Shown in pieces: positions 23,866 to 31,834 of a DNA stretch of 46,004 nt. Positions within the stretch are counted from its first letter, which is position 1, and every line of letters starts with the position of its first letter. The DNA is from Acidobacteriota bacterium (GTDB lineage: Bacteria; Acidobacteriota; Terriglobia; Terriglobales; Acidobacteriaceae). The translations under genes and the position numbers were made by a program. The notes under the pieces are model-generated. The model worked only from the letters and a program-made list of their open reading frames with translations. It had not been told where the DNA came from and did not search any database. The stretch is from assembly GCA_003225555.1 (NCBI GenBank), contig QIAM01000057.1:1-46004 (forward strand), in the 5' to 3' direction.

Positions 23866-23892
23866 ATGAAGGTGGACTCGAAAAGTCGATGA
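23866..23892 (+). other. Eight-codon leader mini-cistron
   Basis: ATG at 23866 preceded by AAAAGGAG at good spacing encodes MKVDSKSR, then a TGA that overlaps the start codon of the 45-aa membrane protein (ATGA). It looks like a translated leader that delivers ribosomes to the next start; a frameshift remnant is an alternative. Confidence 0.45.
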
Positions 23893-24026
23893 TTTGGGCA
23901 ATCGTCCTCGTAGTCCTGGGAGTGGCGGCACTTTACGGCGGCGCAAAGTGGCTGGCTATCCTGGTTCCGGCCGCCGCGCTGGTCTGGTACAGCGCATCGC
24001 CCATGCTGCGAAAGGGAAGGAATTGA
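23889..24026 (+). CDS. Small membrane protein, 45 aa
   Basis: 45 residues: MIWAIVLVVLGVAALYGGAK, WLAILVPAAALVWY, SASPMLRKGRN. Two hydrophobic stretches and a positively charged tail suggest one or two membrane helices with the C-terminus in the cytosol. It lies between the ABC permease and the histidine kinase, all on the same strand, and starts inside the stop of an eight-codon leader. It might modulate the transporter or sensor. Too short for standard gene calling; supported by its hydrophobicity pattern, coupling and context. Confidence 0.5.
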   Translation: MIWAIVLVVLGVAALYGGAKWLAILVPAAALVWYSASPMLRKGRN

Positions 24027-24117
24027 CCTGCGGGGTGACAATAGAGAAGATGACACTAATTCGCGTGAAGGGACGAGCCACGATGTGCAGCGATCGCAAT
24101 CCGCTGGGAAGGCACCA

Positions 24118-25239
24118 GTGAATTTCACTTCGTTCAAGACTCGAGAGCACGGTTGGGCGCCTTTCGTCTGGCTGGTGTACTCCGGGTTCTTTTTTGTCCA
24201 GCCGGTTTATGATCATTTCAGCCGCACGCAGTGGTTGTTAAATGGCCTGGGGTTCGTTGCCTTCCTATTTTTTTACCTGGGACTCTTTCTTCTGGAGAAG
24301 CCCCGGGGGATCTTCCACGTTGTCGGCATGGTGGTGCTGGGACTTCTGTTCCTGCCATCCAATGGCGGAGCCTCCACTTTCTTTATCTTCGCGGCCGCTT
24401 TCGTTCCCTTCGCAGTGGAGACGCAGAAGAGAGCCATTGCGGGACTGCTCATAGTCGTCCTCGTCGCTGGTGCGGAGGGTTTGCTCCTGCCGAAGCTGGG
24501 TTGGGGTCATATTTCGAGCTGGAGTTTATTTTACGCGGCAATTTTCCCCCTGATTGTAGGCGGCAGCAACATCTTTTTTGCCGAGCGGAATCGGATGAAC
24601 CGGCGACTGCGCAAGGCCAATGAAGAGATCGAGCACTTGGCGAAAGTCGCCGAGCGGGAGCGAATCGCGCGTGATCTGCACGATGTGCTGGGGCACACGC
24701 TTTCGGTGATCATTCTTAAGTCGGAACTGGCGGGCAAGGTCATCGAGCGCGATCCAGAACAGGCCGGCAAGGAAATCCGCGAGGTCGAGCAGATCTCCCG
24801 GCAGGCGCTCTCCGACGTGCGGGACGCGATTCGCGGATATCGATCGCAGGGCCTGCCGGCGGAGTTGGCGCTGGCGAAGTCCACGCTGGAAACGGCGGGT
24901 GTTGCGGTGCATTGCGATGCTGCGACGACTCTGAAACTTCCTGCGGTACAGGAGAGTGTGCTGTCTCTGGCAGTGCGCGAGGCGGTGACGAATGTTGTAC
25001 GCCACGCCCAGGCTCGCACGTGCAGCCTTCGGCTTGAGCAGCAGAACGGTTGCTGCCGGCTGGAAATTCATGATGACGGCCGGGGTGGCCAAAACCTTGA
25101 AGGCAATGGACTGCGCGGTATGCGCGAAAGAGTGGAAATGCTGGGCGGCACGCTCAATCGGGACCCCGTGGCCGGTACTCGTCTGGTCATCACGCTGCCC
25201 TTGAAAGAAGTGACGCCGAAAGGCGAAGGCTGCACCTAG
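24118..25239 (+). CDS. DesK-like sensor histidine kinase (HisKA_3)
   Basis: 373 residues from GTG 24118, chosen because GGGAAGG lies five nt upstream; an in-frame GTG at 24085 is possible and would add 11 residues. About six hydrophobic segments cover residues 16-155. The dimerisation domain RIARDLHDVLGHTLS carries phospho-acceptor His188. The ATPase domain has VREAVTNVVRHAQA (N box), HDDGRGG and GNGLRGMRERVEML. NarL-family sensor kinases with this arrangement (DesK, LiaS, LnrJ) report membrane state or membrane-active drugs. The last base of its stop codon is the first base of the response regulator start. Confidence 0.9.
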   Translation: MNFTSFKTREHGWAPFVWLVYSGFFFVQPVYDHFSRTQWLLNGLGFVAFLFFYLGLFLLEKPRGIFHVVGMVVLGLLFLPSNGGASTFFIFAAAFVPFAVETQKRAIAGLLIVVLVAGAEGLLLPKLGWGHISSWSLFYAAIFPLIVGGSNIFFAERNRMNRRLRKANEEIEHLAKVAERERIARDLHDVLGHTLSVIILKSELAGKVIERDPEQAGKEIREVEQISRQALSDVRDAIRGYRSQGLPAELALAKSTLETAGVAVHCDAATTLKLPAVQESVLSLAVREAVTNVVRHAQARTCSLRLEQQNGCCRLEIHDDGRGGQNLEGNGLRGMRERVEMLGGTLNRDPVAGTRLVITLPLKEVTPKGEGCT

Positions 25240-25871
25240 TGAATCCCACGGTAAAAGAAGGACGCAAAACCATCCGCGTGGTGTTGGCAGAGGATCAGGG
25301 CATGGTTCTGGGCGCATTGGCGGCGCTGCTTGAAATTGAGGGCGACATTTTAGTCGTAGGCCAGGCTCGTAACGGCAAAGAAGCGCTCGATGCGGTGCTC
25401 GCACAAAAGCCGGACGTGTTCATCACCGACATTGAAATGCCGCACATGACCGGCCTCGACGTTGCAGTTGAGCTCAAGCGCAGAAAGACGGGGACGCGTG
25501 TCATCATCGTCACGACATTTGCGCGTACTGGATATTTGCGCCGGGCGCTGGAGGCCGGAGCCTTGGGATACTTGCTGAAAGACATGCGTGCGGAAGAGCT
25601 CGCGGAAGCGGTGCGCCGGGTGCAGCAGGGACTGCGCGTGATTCATCCTGAACTAGCGACCGAGGCCTGGGGCGAGATGGATCCGCTCACCGACCGCGAG
25701 CGGCAGGTGTTGCGACTGGCGGGGGAGGGCATGGCGAGCGGCGACATTGCCGCTGAGTTGAATCTGTCGGATGGAACGATACGAAATTACCTTTCTGAAG
25801 CCATCAGCAAACTGGGGGCAGGCAACCGCGTGGAAGCGGCGCGGATTGCAAGAACCAAGGGATGGCTGTAG
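25239..25871 (+). CDS. NarL/DesR-family response regulator
   Basis: 210 residues from GTG 25239, which overlaps the kinase stop (TAGTG). The receiver domain (about 12-128) has AEDQ acidic residues, phospho-acceptor Asp64 in FITDIEMPHM, Thr in VTTFA and Lys in YLLKDMRA. The C-terminal LuxR-type HTH (about 150-205) reads LTDREREVL-like LTDRERQVLRLAGEG, then DIAAELNLSDGTIRNYLSEAISKLG. It probably activates the upstream ABC transporter genes after phosphorylation by the paired kinase. DesR and LnrK are the closest described types. Confidence 0.92.
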   Translation: MNPTVKEGRKTIRVVLAEDQGMVLGALAALLEIEGDILVVGQARNGKEALDAVLAQKPDVFITDIEMPHMTGLDVAVELKRRKTGTRVIIVTTFARTGYLRRALEAGALGYLLKDMRAEELAEAVRRVQQGLRVIHPELATEAWGEMDPLTDRERQVLRLAGEGMASGDIAAELNLSDGTIRNYLSEAISKLGAGNRVEAARIARTKGWL

Positions 25872-25892
25872 CAAATCAATGGCCAGTGACCC

Positions 25893-25929
25893 GTGGTCAG
25901 TGCACCCACCAATTTATCTGACTGACCAC
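25893..25929. terminator. Bidirectional hairpin between convergent genes
   Basis: GTGGTCAGT (25893-25901) and ACTGACCAC (25921-25929) are a perfect 9-bp inverted repeat between the response regulator and iaaA stops; it reaches the iaaA stop. No T-run is present, so termination is inferred from position only. Confidence 0.35.
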
Positions 25930-26840
25930 TAATCCTTCCTTTCGATACCTGCCTCTTCTTTCTGCACCGTCTTGTATGCCCAAGCCATGCGTGGAGTGTT
26001 GTGCGCGATCCCAATGTGTCCGCTCGGATCGAGCACGATAATTCCGCCGTGTCCGTTGACGCGTTGCTTAAGGTAGTTCATCGCCTCTTGTGCCGACCAC
26101 TCCGGAAGGTTGCCAGCTGCAATGCGGTCAGCCGTCCATTTGGCGAGCACTAATTTCATGATCGGTTCTCCCCAACCGGTGGTGGAAACTGCGGCGCTCT
26201 CGTTGTTGGCGTAGCAGCCGCATCCGATCAGCGAGGAATCGCCGAGGCGTCCGGGAGCCTTGTTCAGCGTGCCCCCCGTGGAAGTTGCGGCGGCGATGTT
26301 GCCATCGCGGTCGAGTGCCACGGCGCCCACCGTGTCATGCGAAATGGTAGGCGCGAAGAGATCGTCGCCGTGCTGCGGGGCCTGATACTGGCGCAGCCGT
26401 TCGATTTCGCGTGGAATGATAAGGTCTTCGTTCTGGCACAGCGAAATGCCGTGCTCGGCCGCGAATCGTTCGGCGCCCTCTCCCACAAAATACACGTGCG
26501 GGCTTTCGCTCAGAATCTTCCTGGCGGCACGCACGGGATTGCGCAGGTGCTCGACGCAGCCCACTCCACCTGCGCGTAGAGTTGCACCGTCCATGATGAG
26601 CGCGTCGAGTTGCACCTTGCCGTCGCGGTTGAGGAAGCTGCCGCGTCCGGCATCGAAGGTCTCGTCGTCTTCCATGATGACGACGGCTTCTTCAACGGCA
26701 TCGAGCGCAGACCCACCGCGGTCGAGCACTCGCCAGCCCGCAGCCATTGCGTTTTGTACCCCACGAATGTGGGCTTCGACCATGTCATCGGGCATGGCCC
26801 AGGCGCCCCCGTGGACGACGAGAACCGGATCAGTCGGCAA
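25929..26840 (-). CDS. iaaA: Isoaspartyl peptidase / L-asparaginase (Ntn hydrolase)
   Basis: 303 residues. Opens PVLVVHGGAW, the standard plant-type asparaginase start. Auto-cleavage releases the catalytic Thr170 in HDTVGAVALD, followed by ATSTGG, with GDSSLIGCGCYAN and STTGWGE binding motifs. The enzyme hydrolyses isoaspartyl dipeptides and asparagine. The start is a TTG at 26840: two codons upstream there is an in-frame stop, and GGGGAT precedes at a plausible distance. It follows the phosphatidyltransferase gene by 57 bp in what may be a greA operon. Confidence 0.9.
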   Translation of the reverse strand: MPTDPVLVVHGGAWAMPDDMVEAHIRGVQNAMAAGWRVLDRGGSALDAVEEAVVIMEDDETFDAGRGSFLNRDGKVQLDALIMDGATLRAGGVGCVEHLRNPVRAARKILSESPHVYFVGEGAERFAAEHGISLCQNEDLIIPREIERLRQYQAPQHGDDLFAPTISHDTVGAVALDRDGNIAAATSTGGTLNKAPGRLGDSSLIGCGCYANNESAAVSTTGWGEPIMKLVLAKWTADRIAAGNLPEWSAQEAMNYLKQRVNGHGGIIVLDPSGHIGIAHNTPRMAWAYKTVQKEEAGIERKD

Positions 26841-26897
26841 GAATTATCCCCAGAAAGTGCGGAACGACGGGATAGTCTAGCACTTACGTGAGCTGGT

Positions 26898-27554
26898 CTA
26901 TGCGGCTTGGCCTGGCGTGAGTGCGGCCGGTGGATCCTGCGTGCGGGTCCATGTGTAGCGCATGCGGTGGATTACGGTAATCGTCGACAGTATTGCAATT
27001 ACCCACAGGACCGGGGCCATGCGGTTGAAGAGGGCGCCGAGGATGACCAGCACCAAGCGTTCCGGTCGCTCCATGAATCCGACCCGGCACGAGCCGATCA
27101 GCGATTCGGCGCGAGCGCGTGTGTAGCTCACCATGATGGCGCTGATCATTACGAAGGCCGCGAGCAGAACATAGAAGAACCGGTCGCTGCGGGCATAGTA
27201 GACCAGCAGGCCAAGGAACTGCGATGCGTCACTATAGCGATCGACCACCGAATCGAAGAAGGCGCCGAAGCGGGTGACGCGGTTGGTGGCGCGGGCCACC
27301 TGGCCGTCGACGAGGTCGAAGAACCCGGAAAAGATAATTACCAGTCCGGCGTAGAAAAACATCCGCCGCTGATTCGCGGGATTGGCCGATCCGAACAAGA
27401 CCGCAGCCCACGTGTTCACCACCAGGCCCATAAAGGTCAGCACGTTAGGATTGATTCGTGACAGGGCAAGCCAGCGGACGATGGTGTCGAGCAACACTCC
27501 GCAGGCGCGGCCAAAGGCGCTGGTCCATGATCTTGAATGAGACGATGCGGACAT
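26898..27554 (-). CDS. CDP-alcohol phosphatidyltransferase
   Basis: 218 residues, an integral membrane enzyme. The family signature is complete: DLVDGQVARATNRVTRFGAF then FDSVVDRYSD, giving the D-G-A-R-G-D-D metal- and nucleotide-binding pattern. Several membrane helices flank it. It transfers a phosphatidyl group from CDP-diacylglycerol to an alcohol; inositol-phosphate or glycerol-phosphate acceptors are both possible and cannot be resolved here. Its ATG overlaps the greA stop by one base (TGATG), so it is translated with greA. Confidence 0.88.
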   Translation of the reverse strand: MSASSHSRSWTSAFGRACGVLLDTIVRWLALSRINPNVLTFMGLVVNTWAAVLFGSANPANQRRMFFYAGLVIIFSGFFDLVDGQVARATNRVTRFGAFFDSVVDRYSDASQFLGLLVYYARSDRFFYVLLAAFVMISAIMVSYTRARAESLIGSCRVGFMERPERLVLVILGALFNRMAPVLWVIAILSTITVIHRMRYTWTRTQDPPAALTPGQAA

Positions 27555-28051
27555 CAGGCTCCTGCCTCTTCGACGCCGTCCCCCGCCTCATCGTGAATCG
27601 TGCTCAGGCTCAGGATTTCCAACTCGCGCTTGCCGTTGGGACTGACGACGACGACGGTGTCGCCGACCTTCTTGTTGAGCAGGCAGCGGCCGATGGGCGA
27701 TGTGGTGGAGATTTTTCCGGCGGCTACGTCGGATTCTTCGCTCATGACCAACTTGTATTCCATCTCCTCGTTCTTGGTGCTGTCGTAGACCTTGACGGTA
27801 GAACCCAGCCCCACCTTATCTTTAGGGATGTTGTTCATGTTTACCATCGAGAGGTCGGCGAGACGCTTGCCGAGCTGGCGGACGCGAGCTTTGACGAACT
27901 CCTGGCGCTGCTTGGCCATGTGGTACTCAGCGTTCTCGCTGAGGTCGCCGAGGGCCGCGGCCTTCTTGATCTCTTTGGGGAGCTCGTGGATCAGTTCGTG
28001 TTCGAGTGCTTCGATCTCGTCCCGCAGTTTTCGCTTGATCTGGTCGGTCAT
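27554..28051 (-). CDS. greA: Transcription elongation factor GreA-like
   Basis: 165 residues, standard size. The N-terminal coiled coil has the tip acidic residues in GDLSENAEYHMAK, which reach the RNA polymerase active site to stimulate transcript cleavage. The C-terminal FKBP-like domain has GSTVKVYD, SEESDVAAGKISTTSPIG and NKKVGDTVVV. It rescues backtracked polymerase. It heads a unit with the phosphatidyltransferase and the isoaspartyl peptidase. Confidence 0.92.
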   Translation of the reverse strand: MTDQIKRKLRDEIEALEHELIHELPKEIKKAAALGDLSENAEYHMAKQRQEFVKARVRQLGKRLADLSMVNMNNIPKDKVGLGSTVKVYDSTKNEEMEYKLVMSEESDVAAGKISTTSPIGRCLLNKKVGDTVVVVSPNGKRELEILSLSTIHDEAGDGVEEAGA

Positions 28052-28073
28052 TGATTGCGTTACAGCTTAGGGG

Positions 28074-28079
28074 ATTATA
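28074..28079 (-). promoter_or_regulatory. TATAAT box of greA
   Basis: A perfect TATAAT on the minus strand 22 nt before the greA ATG. A TTGAGG about 20 bp further upstream is a possible, slightly far -35. Confidence 0.5.
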
Positions 28080-28183
28080 ACTCCGTGGGTCGGAACCGGC
28101 CTCAAAAGGGCGAGACCTGGCAGTCGTTCTTGACGACAGGACAGCCAAGACCAATATGGGATTTGCTTTCGTACTTGAGGTGG

Positions 28184-28720
28184 CTAAGCCTGGAACTCAG
28201 AGGCTTCCGGGAAGCGCAACTTGTTCTTGGCAAGGGCCTCGGTCAGGAGCTCTTCGACCTTGGTCTCTTCGCAGTTACGGGCCATAGCGAGCTCACTGAC
28301 CAGAAGGTAACGGGCGCGTTCCAGCATCTTCTTTTCGCGGAAGGAGAGTGGTTTGGCGGCGTGCAGGGCGATCAGGTTCTTCAGGACTCCCGCGACTTCG
28401 AGCAATGAGCCCGTACGCATGCGCTCGGAATTCTCTTTGAAGCGGTCCTTCCAGTCTCCGTTGCTGCCCGTGTCGCTAAGCGATAGAAAGTCAAGCACTT
28501 TCTGGATTTCCCCATTGCGGACAACGCGCCGCAGGCCCACGCTGCCGACGTTATGGCAGGGTACCATCACCTTGAGGCTGCTGGCTTTGATGTTGAGCAG
28601 GTAGAACTTCTCGACGGTCGCGCCGATGGAACGACTGCTGATCTGCTCGATAACGCCCACGCCATGATTGGGATAGACAACTTTATCGCCGATGTGGAAA
28701 TTCAAGTCGCTACTGCTCAT
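28184..28720 (-). CDS. carD: CarD-family transcription regulator
   Basis: 178 residues from ATG 28720; a GTG three codons earlier is less likely. The RNA-polymerase-interacting domain reads FHIGDKVVYPNHGVGVIEQI and FYLLNIKASSLKVMVPCHNV, followed by a helical C-terminal domain (about 75-165) containing DWKDRFKENSERM and REKKMLERARYLLVSELA. CarD binds the RNA polymerase beta subunit and stabilises open promoter complexes, mainly at rRNA and other growth promoters. It has its own promoter upstream and is divergent from ruvX. Confidence 0.9.
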   Translation of the reverse strand: MSSSDLNFHIGDKVVYPNHGVGVIEQISSRSIGATVEKFYLLNIKASSLKVMVPCHNVGSVGLRRVVRNGEIQKVLDFLSLSDTGSNGDWKDRFKENSERMRTGSLLEVAGVLKNLIALHAAKPLSFREKKMLERARYLLVSELAMARNCEETKVEELLTEALAKNKLRFPEASEFQA

Positions 28721-28779
28721 ATCATGCACCCGGGTAGGCAGAGGGCTCGTGGGGGAAAAGCTTTGAACGTCCTACAACT

Positions 28780-28808
28780 ATATTACTCCGATGGGTTACT
28801 GAAAGCAA
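28780..28808 (-). promoter_or_regulatory. carD promoter
   Basis: On the minus strand TTGCTT (28803-28808) and TAATAT (28780-28785) are separated by 17 bp, about 60 nt before the carD ATG. Confidence 0.55.
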
Positions 28809-28924
28809 GGAGCGAACCTGCAGATGCCGAGCGATGGAGCTGTTTCCTAGAGCTTAAGTTCTTACAAAGAAGCGAGTTACATGGAGCGAGTTAGGGATTT
28901 CGCACAGTACAGGGCGGCCACGCA

Positions 28925-28930
28925 TATAAT
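28925..28930 (+). promoter_or_regulatory. TATAAT box abutting the ruvX start
   Basis: A perfect TATAAT ends six nt before the ruvX GTG. There is no room for a leader or ribosome-binding site, so the mRNA may be leaderless. Confidence 0.5.
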
Positions 28931-28936
28931 CGCGCC

Positions 28937-29431
28937 GTGAGCGACGACTGGCACCGCCAACACGCACCCAAAACGAGGGAAGACGTGTTACGTCCAGAAT
29001 TGCCTCCTCAAGGTCGGCTGTTGGGGCTTGATGTCGGTGCGAGAAGGATCGGGGTGGCCGTCTCTGATCGGCTCGGCATCACGGCGCAAGGACTCGAGAC
29101 GCTGCAACGCAAGAATAAGAGGTCGGATTTGGAACAATTGGGCCGCCTGATTCGCGACTATCAGGTCCGTGAGATCGTTATTGGCCTGCCTTTACGGATG
29201 AGTGGACTGGAAGGCATCCAGGCAGAAAAGATGCAGGCTTTCGCTGCTGACTTACGTAAGCGATTCGGCTTACCGGTGCATTTGTGGGATGAGAGGCTGA
29301 CGTCGGCGGAGGCCAACCGGCTGCTGCGAGAGACTGACCTTTCCATCGAGAAGCGTGGCAAGGCGGTGGATAGGATGGCGGCGGTTCTGATCTTGCAGGG
29401 ATTCATGGAGCGGCGGGGAGTCGGTGGTTAG
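28937..29431 (+). CDS. ruvX: Putative pre-16S rRNA nuclease / Holliday junction resolvase YqgF
   Basis: 164 residues. RNase-H-like fold motifs: LGLDVGARRIGVAVSD (catalytic Asp), EIVIGLPL, LWDERLTSAEA (Glu) and AVDRMAAVLILQGF (Asp). The family matures the 5' end of 16S rRNA and was first proposed as a resolvase. The GTG start at 28937 has no upstream Shine-Dalgarno sequence and sits directly after a TATAAT box. Convergent with mltG. Confidence 0.9.
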   Translation: MSDDWHRQHAPKTREDVLRPELPPQGRLLGLDVGARRIGVAVSDRLGITAQGLETLQRKNKRSDLEQLGRLIRDYQVREIVIGLPLRMSGLEGIQAEKMQAFAADLRKRFGLPVHLWDERLTSAEANRLLRETDLSIEKRGKAVDRMAAVLILQGFMERRGVGG

Positions 29432-29432
29432 G

Positions 29433-29468
29433 GGACGTCAGATCTCGGACTTCGATGGTCTGACGTCC
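29433..29468. terminator. Hairpin between convergent ruvX and mltG
   Basis: GGACGTCAGA (29433-29442) and TCTGACGTCC (29459-29468) are perfect 10-bp arms. It starts just after the ruvX stop and precedes the mltG stop. No T-run, so it is either a factor-aided terminator or a dispersed repeat. Confidence 0.4.
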
Positions 29469-29479
29469 GACGCCCCTTC

Positions 29480-30535
29480 TCAGCGTCCTCGCATCGCACG
29501 CCGATACTCCGCCACATTGCGGTTGTGCTCCTCCATGCTGTGGGCGAAGCGATGGTGTCCGGCGGCATCGGCGACGAAGTAGTAGTAGTCGCTTTGCGCG
29601 GGATGCATCGCGGCTTCGAGGGCGCTTTTGCCGGGATTTGCAATTGGACCCGGGGGCAGGCCGGGATATCGATAGGTGTTGTAAGGCGACTTGAAGTGCA
29701 TGTCGTCGTGATGCAGCGCGCCAGAGTACGTTCCGGCAAGGAGCTCGGCGTAGATGATGCTGGGGTCGGCGTCGAGTGCGATGTTCCTGGCGAGGCGGTT
29801 GTAGTAAACGCTGGCGACCAGCGGGCGTTCCTCGGCCACTGCGGTTTCCTTTTCAACGATTGATGCCATCGTCACTATGCGCTGCACGTCAACGCTGCCG
29901 CGACCGACCTCCGCGATTGCGGAACTCTCCGCACCTTCCGAAATTGGAGGACCCGTCGCGGTTCCTGACGTTAATCCAATCTGGTGCGCAACCTGGCGGA
30001 ACTGCTTTACCATGGCGGCGGCCATCTCCTGCATCGTCATCATGCGGGTGAATTCATAGGTGTTTGGAAAAAGATATCCCTCGAGTGAATGCGCCCCAGG
30101 GGCAAGGTCGGAGATGAGGGCAGTATCGGATTGGGCGACCTTCAAAAAATCCGCTGCGGAGCCTAGTCCGGCGCCTTCAATGGCGCGGGCAATGTCGAAC
30201 ATCGTGTAGCCTTCGGGCACTACGACGGTGTGAAAGTAGACCTCGCCGCGCGCGAGGCGGCGATGAATGTCGCGGGTGCTTGCCGGCTTTTCAAACAGGT
30301 ACTCCCCGGCCTTCAGCGAGCGGCGGTGGTGAAGGTAATGCCAGAAGACGAAAGCACGCTCGCTGCGAATCACTCCGGAAGCTTTGAGTTCGGCGGCGAT
30401 GCGGCGAGTAGAGTATCCGGGGCGAAGCATCACGAAGGTATTCCGGGGAGGGGTGGTCGGGCTGAGGAGAGCCCACGCGAACCAGCCGGTAGCCGCCAGA
30501 ATCGCAACCAGGATGAGCCAAAGAAGTTTTCGCAC
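29480..30535 (-). CDS. mltG: Endolytic murein transglycosylase MltG (YceG-like)
   Basis: 351 residues. A membrane anchor at the N-terminus (LLWLILVAILAATGWFAWAL) is followed by the LysM-like part with RPGYSTRRIAAEL, and the catalytic domain with ASIVEKETAVAEERPLVASV (Glu nucleophile), FYNRL-like YYNRLAR and LGLPPGPIAN-like PGLPPGPIANPG. MltG cuts nascent glycan strands and so helps set their length during peptidoglycan synthesis. The GTG at 30535 is chosen because the membrane anchor begins there; the long upstream frame is low-complexity shadow. Shares a 214-bp upstream region with the lipoprotein gene. Confidence 0.9.
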   Translation of the reverse strand: MRKLLWLILVAILAATGWFAWALLSPTTPPRNTFVMLRPGYSTRRIAAELKASGVIRSERAFVFWHYLHHRRSLKAGEYLFEKPASTRDIHRRLARGEVYFHTVVVPEGYTMFDIARAIEGAGLGSAADFLKVAQSDTALISDLAPGAHSLEGYLFPNTYEFTRMMTMQEMAAAMVKQFRQVAHQIGLTSGTATGPPISEGAESSAIAEVGRGSVDVQRIVTMASIVEKETAVAEERPLVASVYYNRLARNIALDADPSIIYAELLAGTYSGALHHDDMHFKSPYNTYRYPGLPPGPIANPGKSALEAAMHPAQSDYYYFVADAAGHHRFAHSMEEHNRNVAEYRRAMRGR

Positions 30536-30749
30536 GATGGATATTGTTCGTTTAGATGATATGGCGTCTCGCACCTGTCGCTTGGTTTTGGCTGCGATCT
30601 GAGGTTGACGACTTGGGTTCGCCAGAGGCGTGCGCAGGCCCCATAGCGCCAATATCCGCCACTTTCCGGGCAAGGATGCCTTGCAGCCGACTCCTGCATC
30701 CTTATTCTTCGCGGTATACTCAAATGGTTGGAGATGCTTCGTACTCTGC

Positions 30750-31682
30750 ATGAGACGTAACTCGCCCTTTTGGGCCTTAACCCTGGTCCTCGCAGTGCTG
30801 CCCAGCGCGGGCTGTCTGTTCCGCACACGTCCGGTCGAGGAGCAGTACTCGAAGGCTCCGCTGCTCGAAACCACGCAGCAGGGTTTGATCGACGGCCTTA
30901 ACCAGCAGGCCGAGAAGATTCACTCCCTGCAGGCGACGGTTGACATTGATTCGTCCTCCGGCGGTGCCAAGAAGGGCCATGTCACGGACTACAAGGAAAT
31001 CCGCGGCTACGTGCTGGCGCGAAAGCCCGCCATGCTGCACATGATCGGCCTGATGCCGATTGTGCGCACGACGGCGTTCGACATGGTGAGTGACGGCAAC
31101 GAGTTCAAGCTTTGGATTCCGCCCAAGAACCGCTTCGTGGTTGGCCGCAATGACGTGAAAAATCCCAACGTGGATCAGCCGATGGAGAATATCCGTCCGC
31201 AAAACATTTATGATGCGCTGCTTATCCGGCCCATCGACGATTCCGAGCTTGCGGTTATGGAAAAGGGTTATCAGACCCTGCACGATGCCAAGGGACATCC
31301 CATTCTGCAGGAGGATTACGAACTGGTCGTGATCCGCAAGCGGGGCGAACGAGACGGTGTGCTGTCGCGCAAGATTATTTTCAGTCGCACCGATCTGCAC
31401 CCCATCCGGCAATACATCTATGACGAGCAGGGCAGGGTAGCGACCGATGCACGCTACGCCGACTACAAGGATTACGACGGCATCAGCTTCCCGTCGCGGA
31501 TTGAAATCTACCGGCCGGAAGAAGAGTACGACATCAAGATGAATATTCTGAAGCTGGAGCTGAACAAGGCGCTGAAAGATGAGCAGTTCGCGCTGTCCCA
31601 GCCGCCGGGGGCGCAAGTGGTTCATCTGGATCGTCCGCAGTCGAGTTCCGTGGTGGTTGCCGCTCCTGATGGTGCGCGGTAA
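30750..31682 (+). CDS. Outer-membrane-type lipoprotein, LolA/DUF4292-like
   Basis: 310 residues. Lipoprotein signal PSAGC puts Cys near residue 22. The body has the beta-rich half-barrel look of LolA/LolB/DUF4292 proteins: IHSLQATVDID, RGYVLARKPAMLHMIGL, FDMVSDGNEFKLWIPPKNR, IIFSRTDLHPIRQYIYDEQG and SFPSRIEIYRP. These bind acylated lipoproteins or lipids in the periplasm. It may help lipoprotein or lipid transfer, perhaps with the downstream permease. Start ATG 30750 begins the signal peptide; the ribosome-binding site is weak. Upstream open frame ignored. Confidence 0.75.
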   Translation: MRRNSPFWALTLVLAVLPSAGCLFRTRPVEEQYSKAPLLETTQQGLIDGLNQQAEKIHSLQATVDIDSSSGGAKKGHVTDYKEIRGYVLARKPAMLHMIGLMPIVRTTAFDMVSDGNEFKLWIPPKNRFVVGRNDVKNPNVDQPMENIRPQNIYDALLIRPIDDSELAVMEKGYQTLHDAKGHPILQEDYELVVIRKRGERDGVLSRKIIFSRTDLHPIRQYIYDEQGRVATDARYADYKDYDGISFPSRIEIYRPEEEYDIKMNILKLELNKALKDEQFALSQPPGAQVVHLDRPQSSSVVVAAPDGAR

Positions 31683-31756
31683 CAAATTGCTGAAAGGCGA
31701 CTCGTGGACCGGATGTGACCCCAGTGGCTGAAGCCACGGTTGATTTTGCGGCCCTT

Positions 31757-31790
31757 GGCGCGGCTTAGAATCCACGCCCTTTAAAAACAG
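31757..31790. repeat. Dispersed palindromic repeat (CACGCCCTTT type), diverged copy
   Basis: GGCGCGGCTTAGAATCCACG followed by CCCTTTAAAAAC. It resembles the intact copy at 32995-33015 and following bases, but its arms are worn. Together the two copies bracket the FtsX-type permease gene. Confidence 0.5.
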
Positions 31791-31834
31791 AACCGCAATC
31801 TGGTTTTTCAGCAAACTGTGAAGGCGGGTTCCCC

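Noticed and set aside
23880..24121. Minus-strand ORF opposite the small membrane protein
   Set aside because: No RBS and no family motif; the codons do not look used.
30536..30874. N-terminal extension of mltG
   Set aside because: Low-complexity, opposite the lipoprotein signal region; the membrane anchor begins at GTG 30535.
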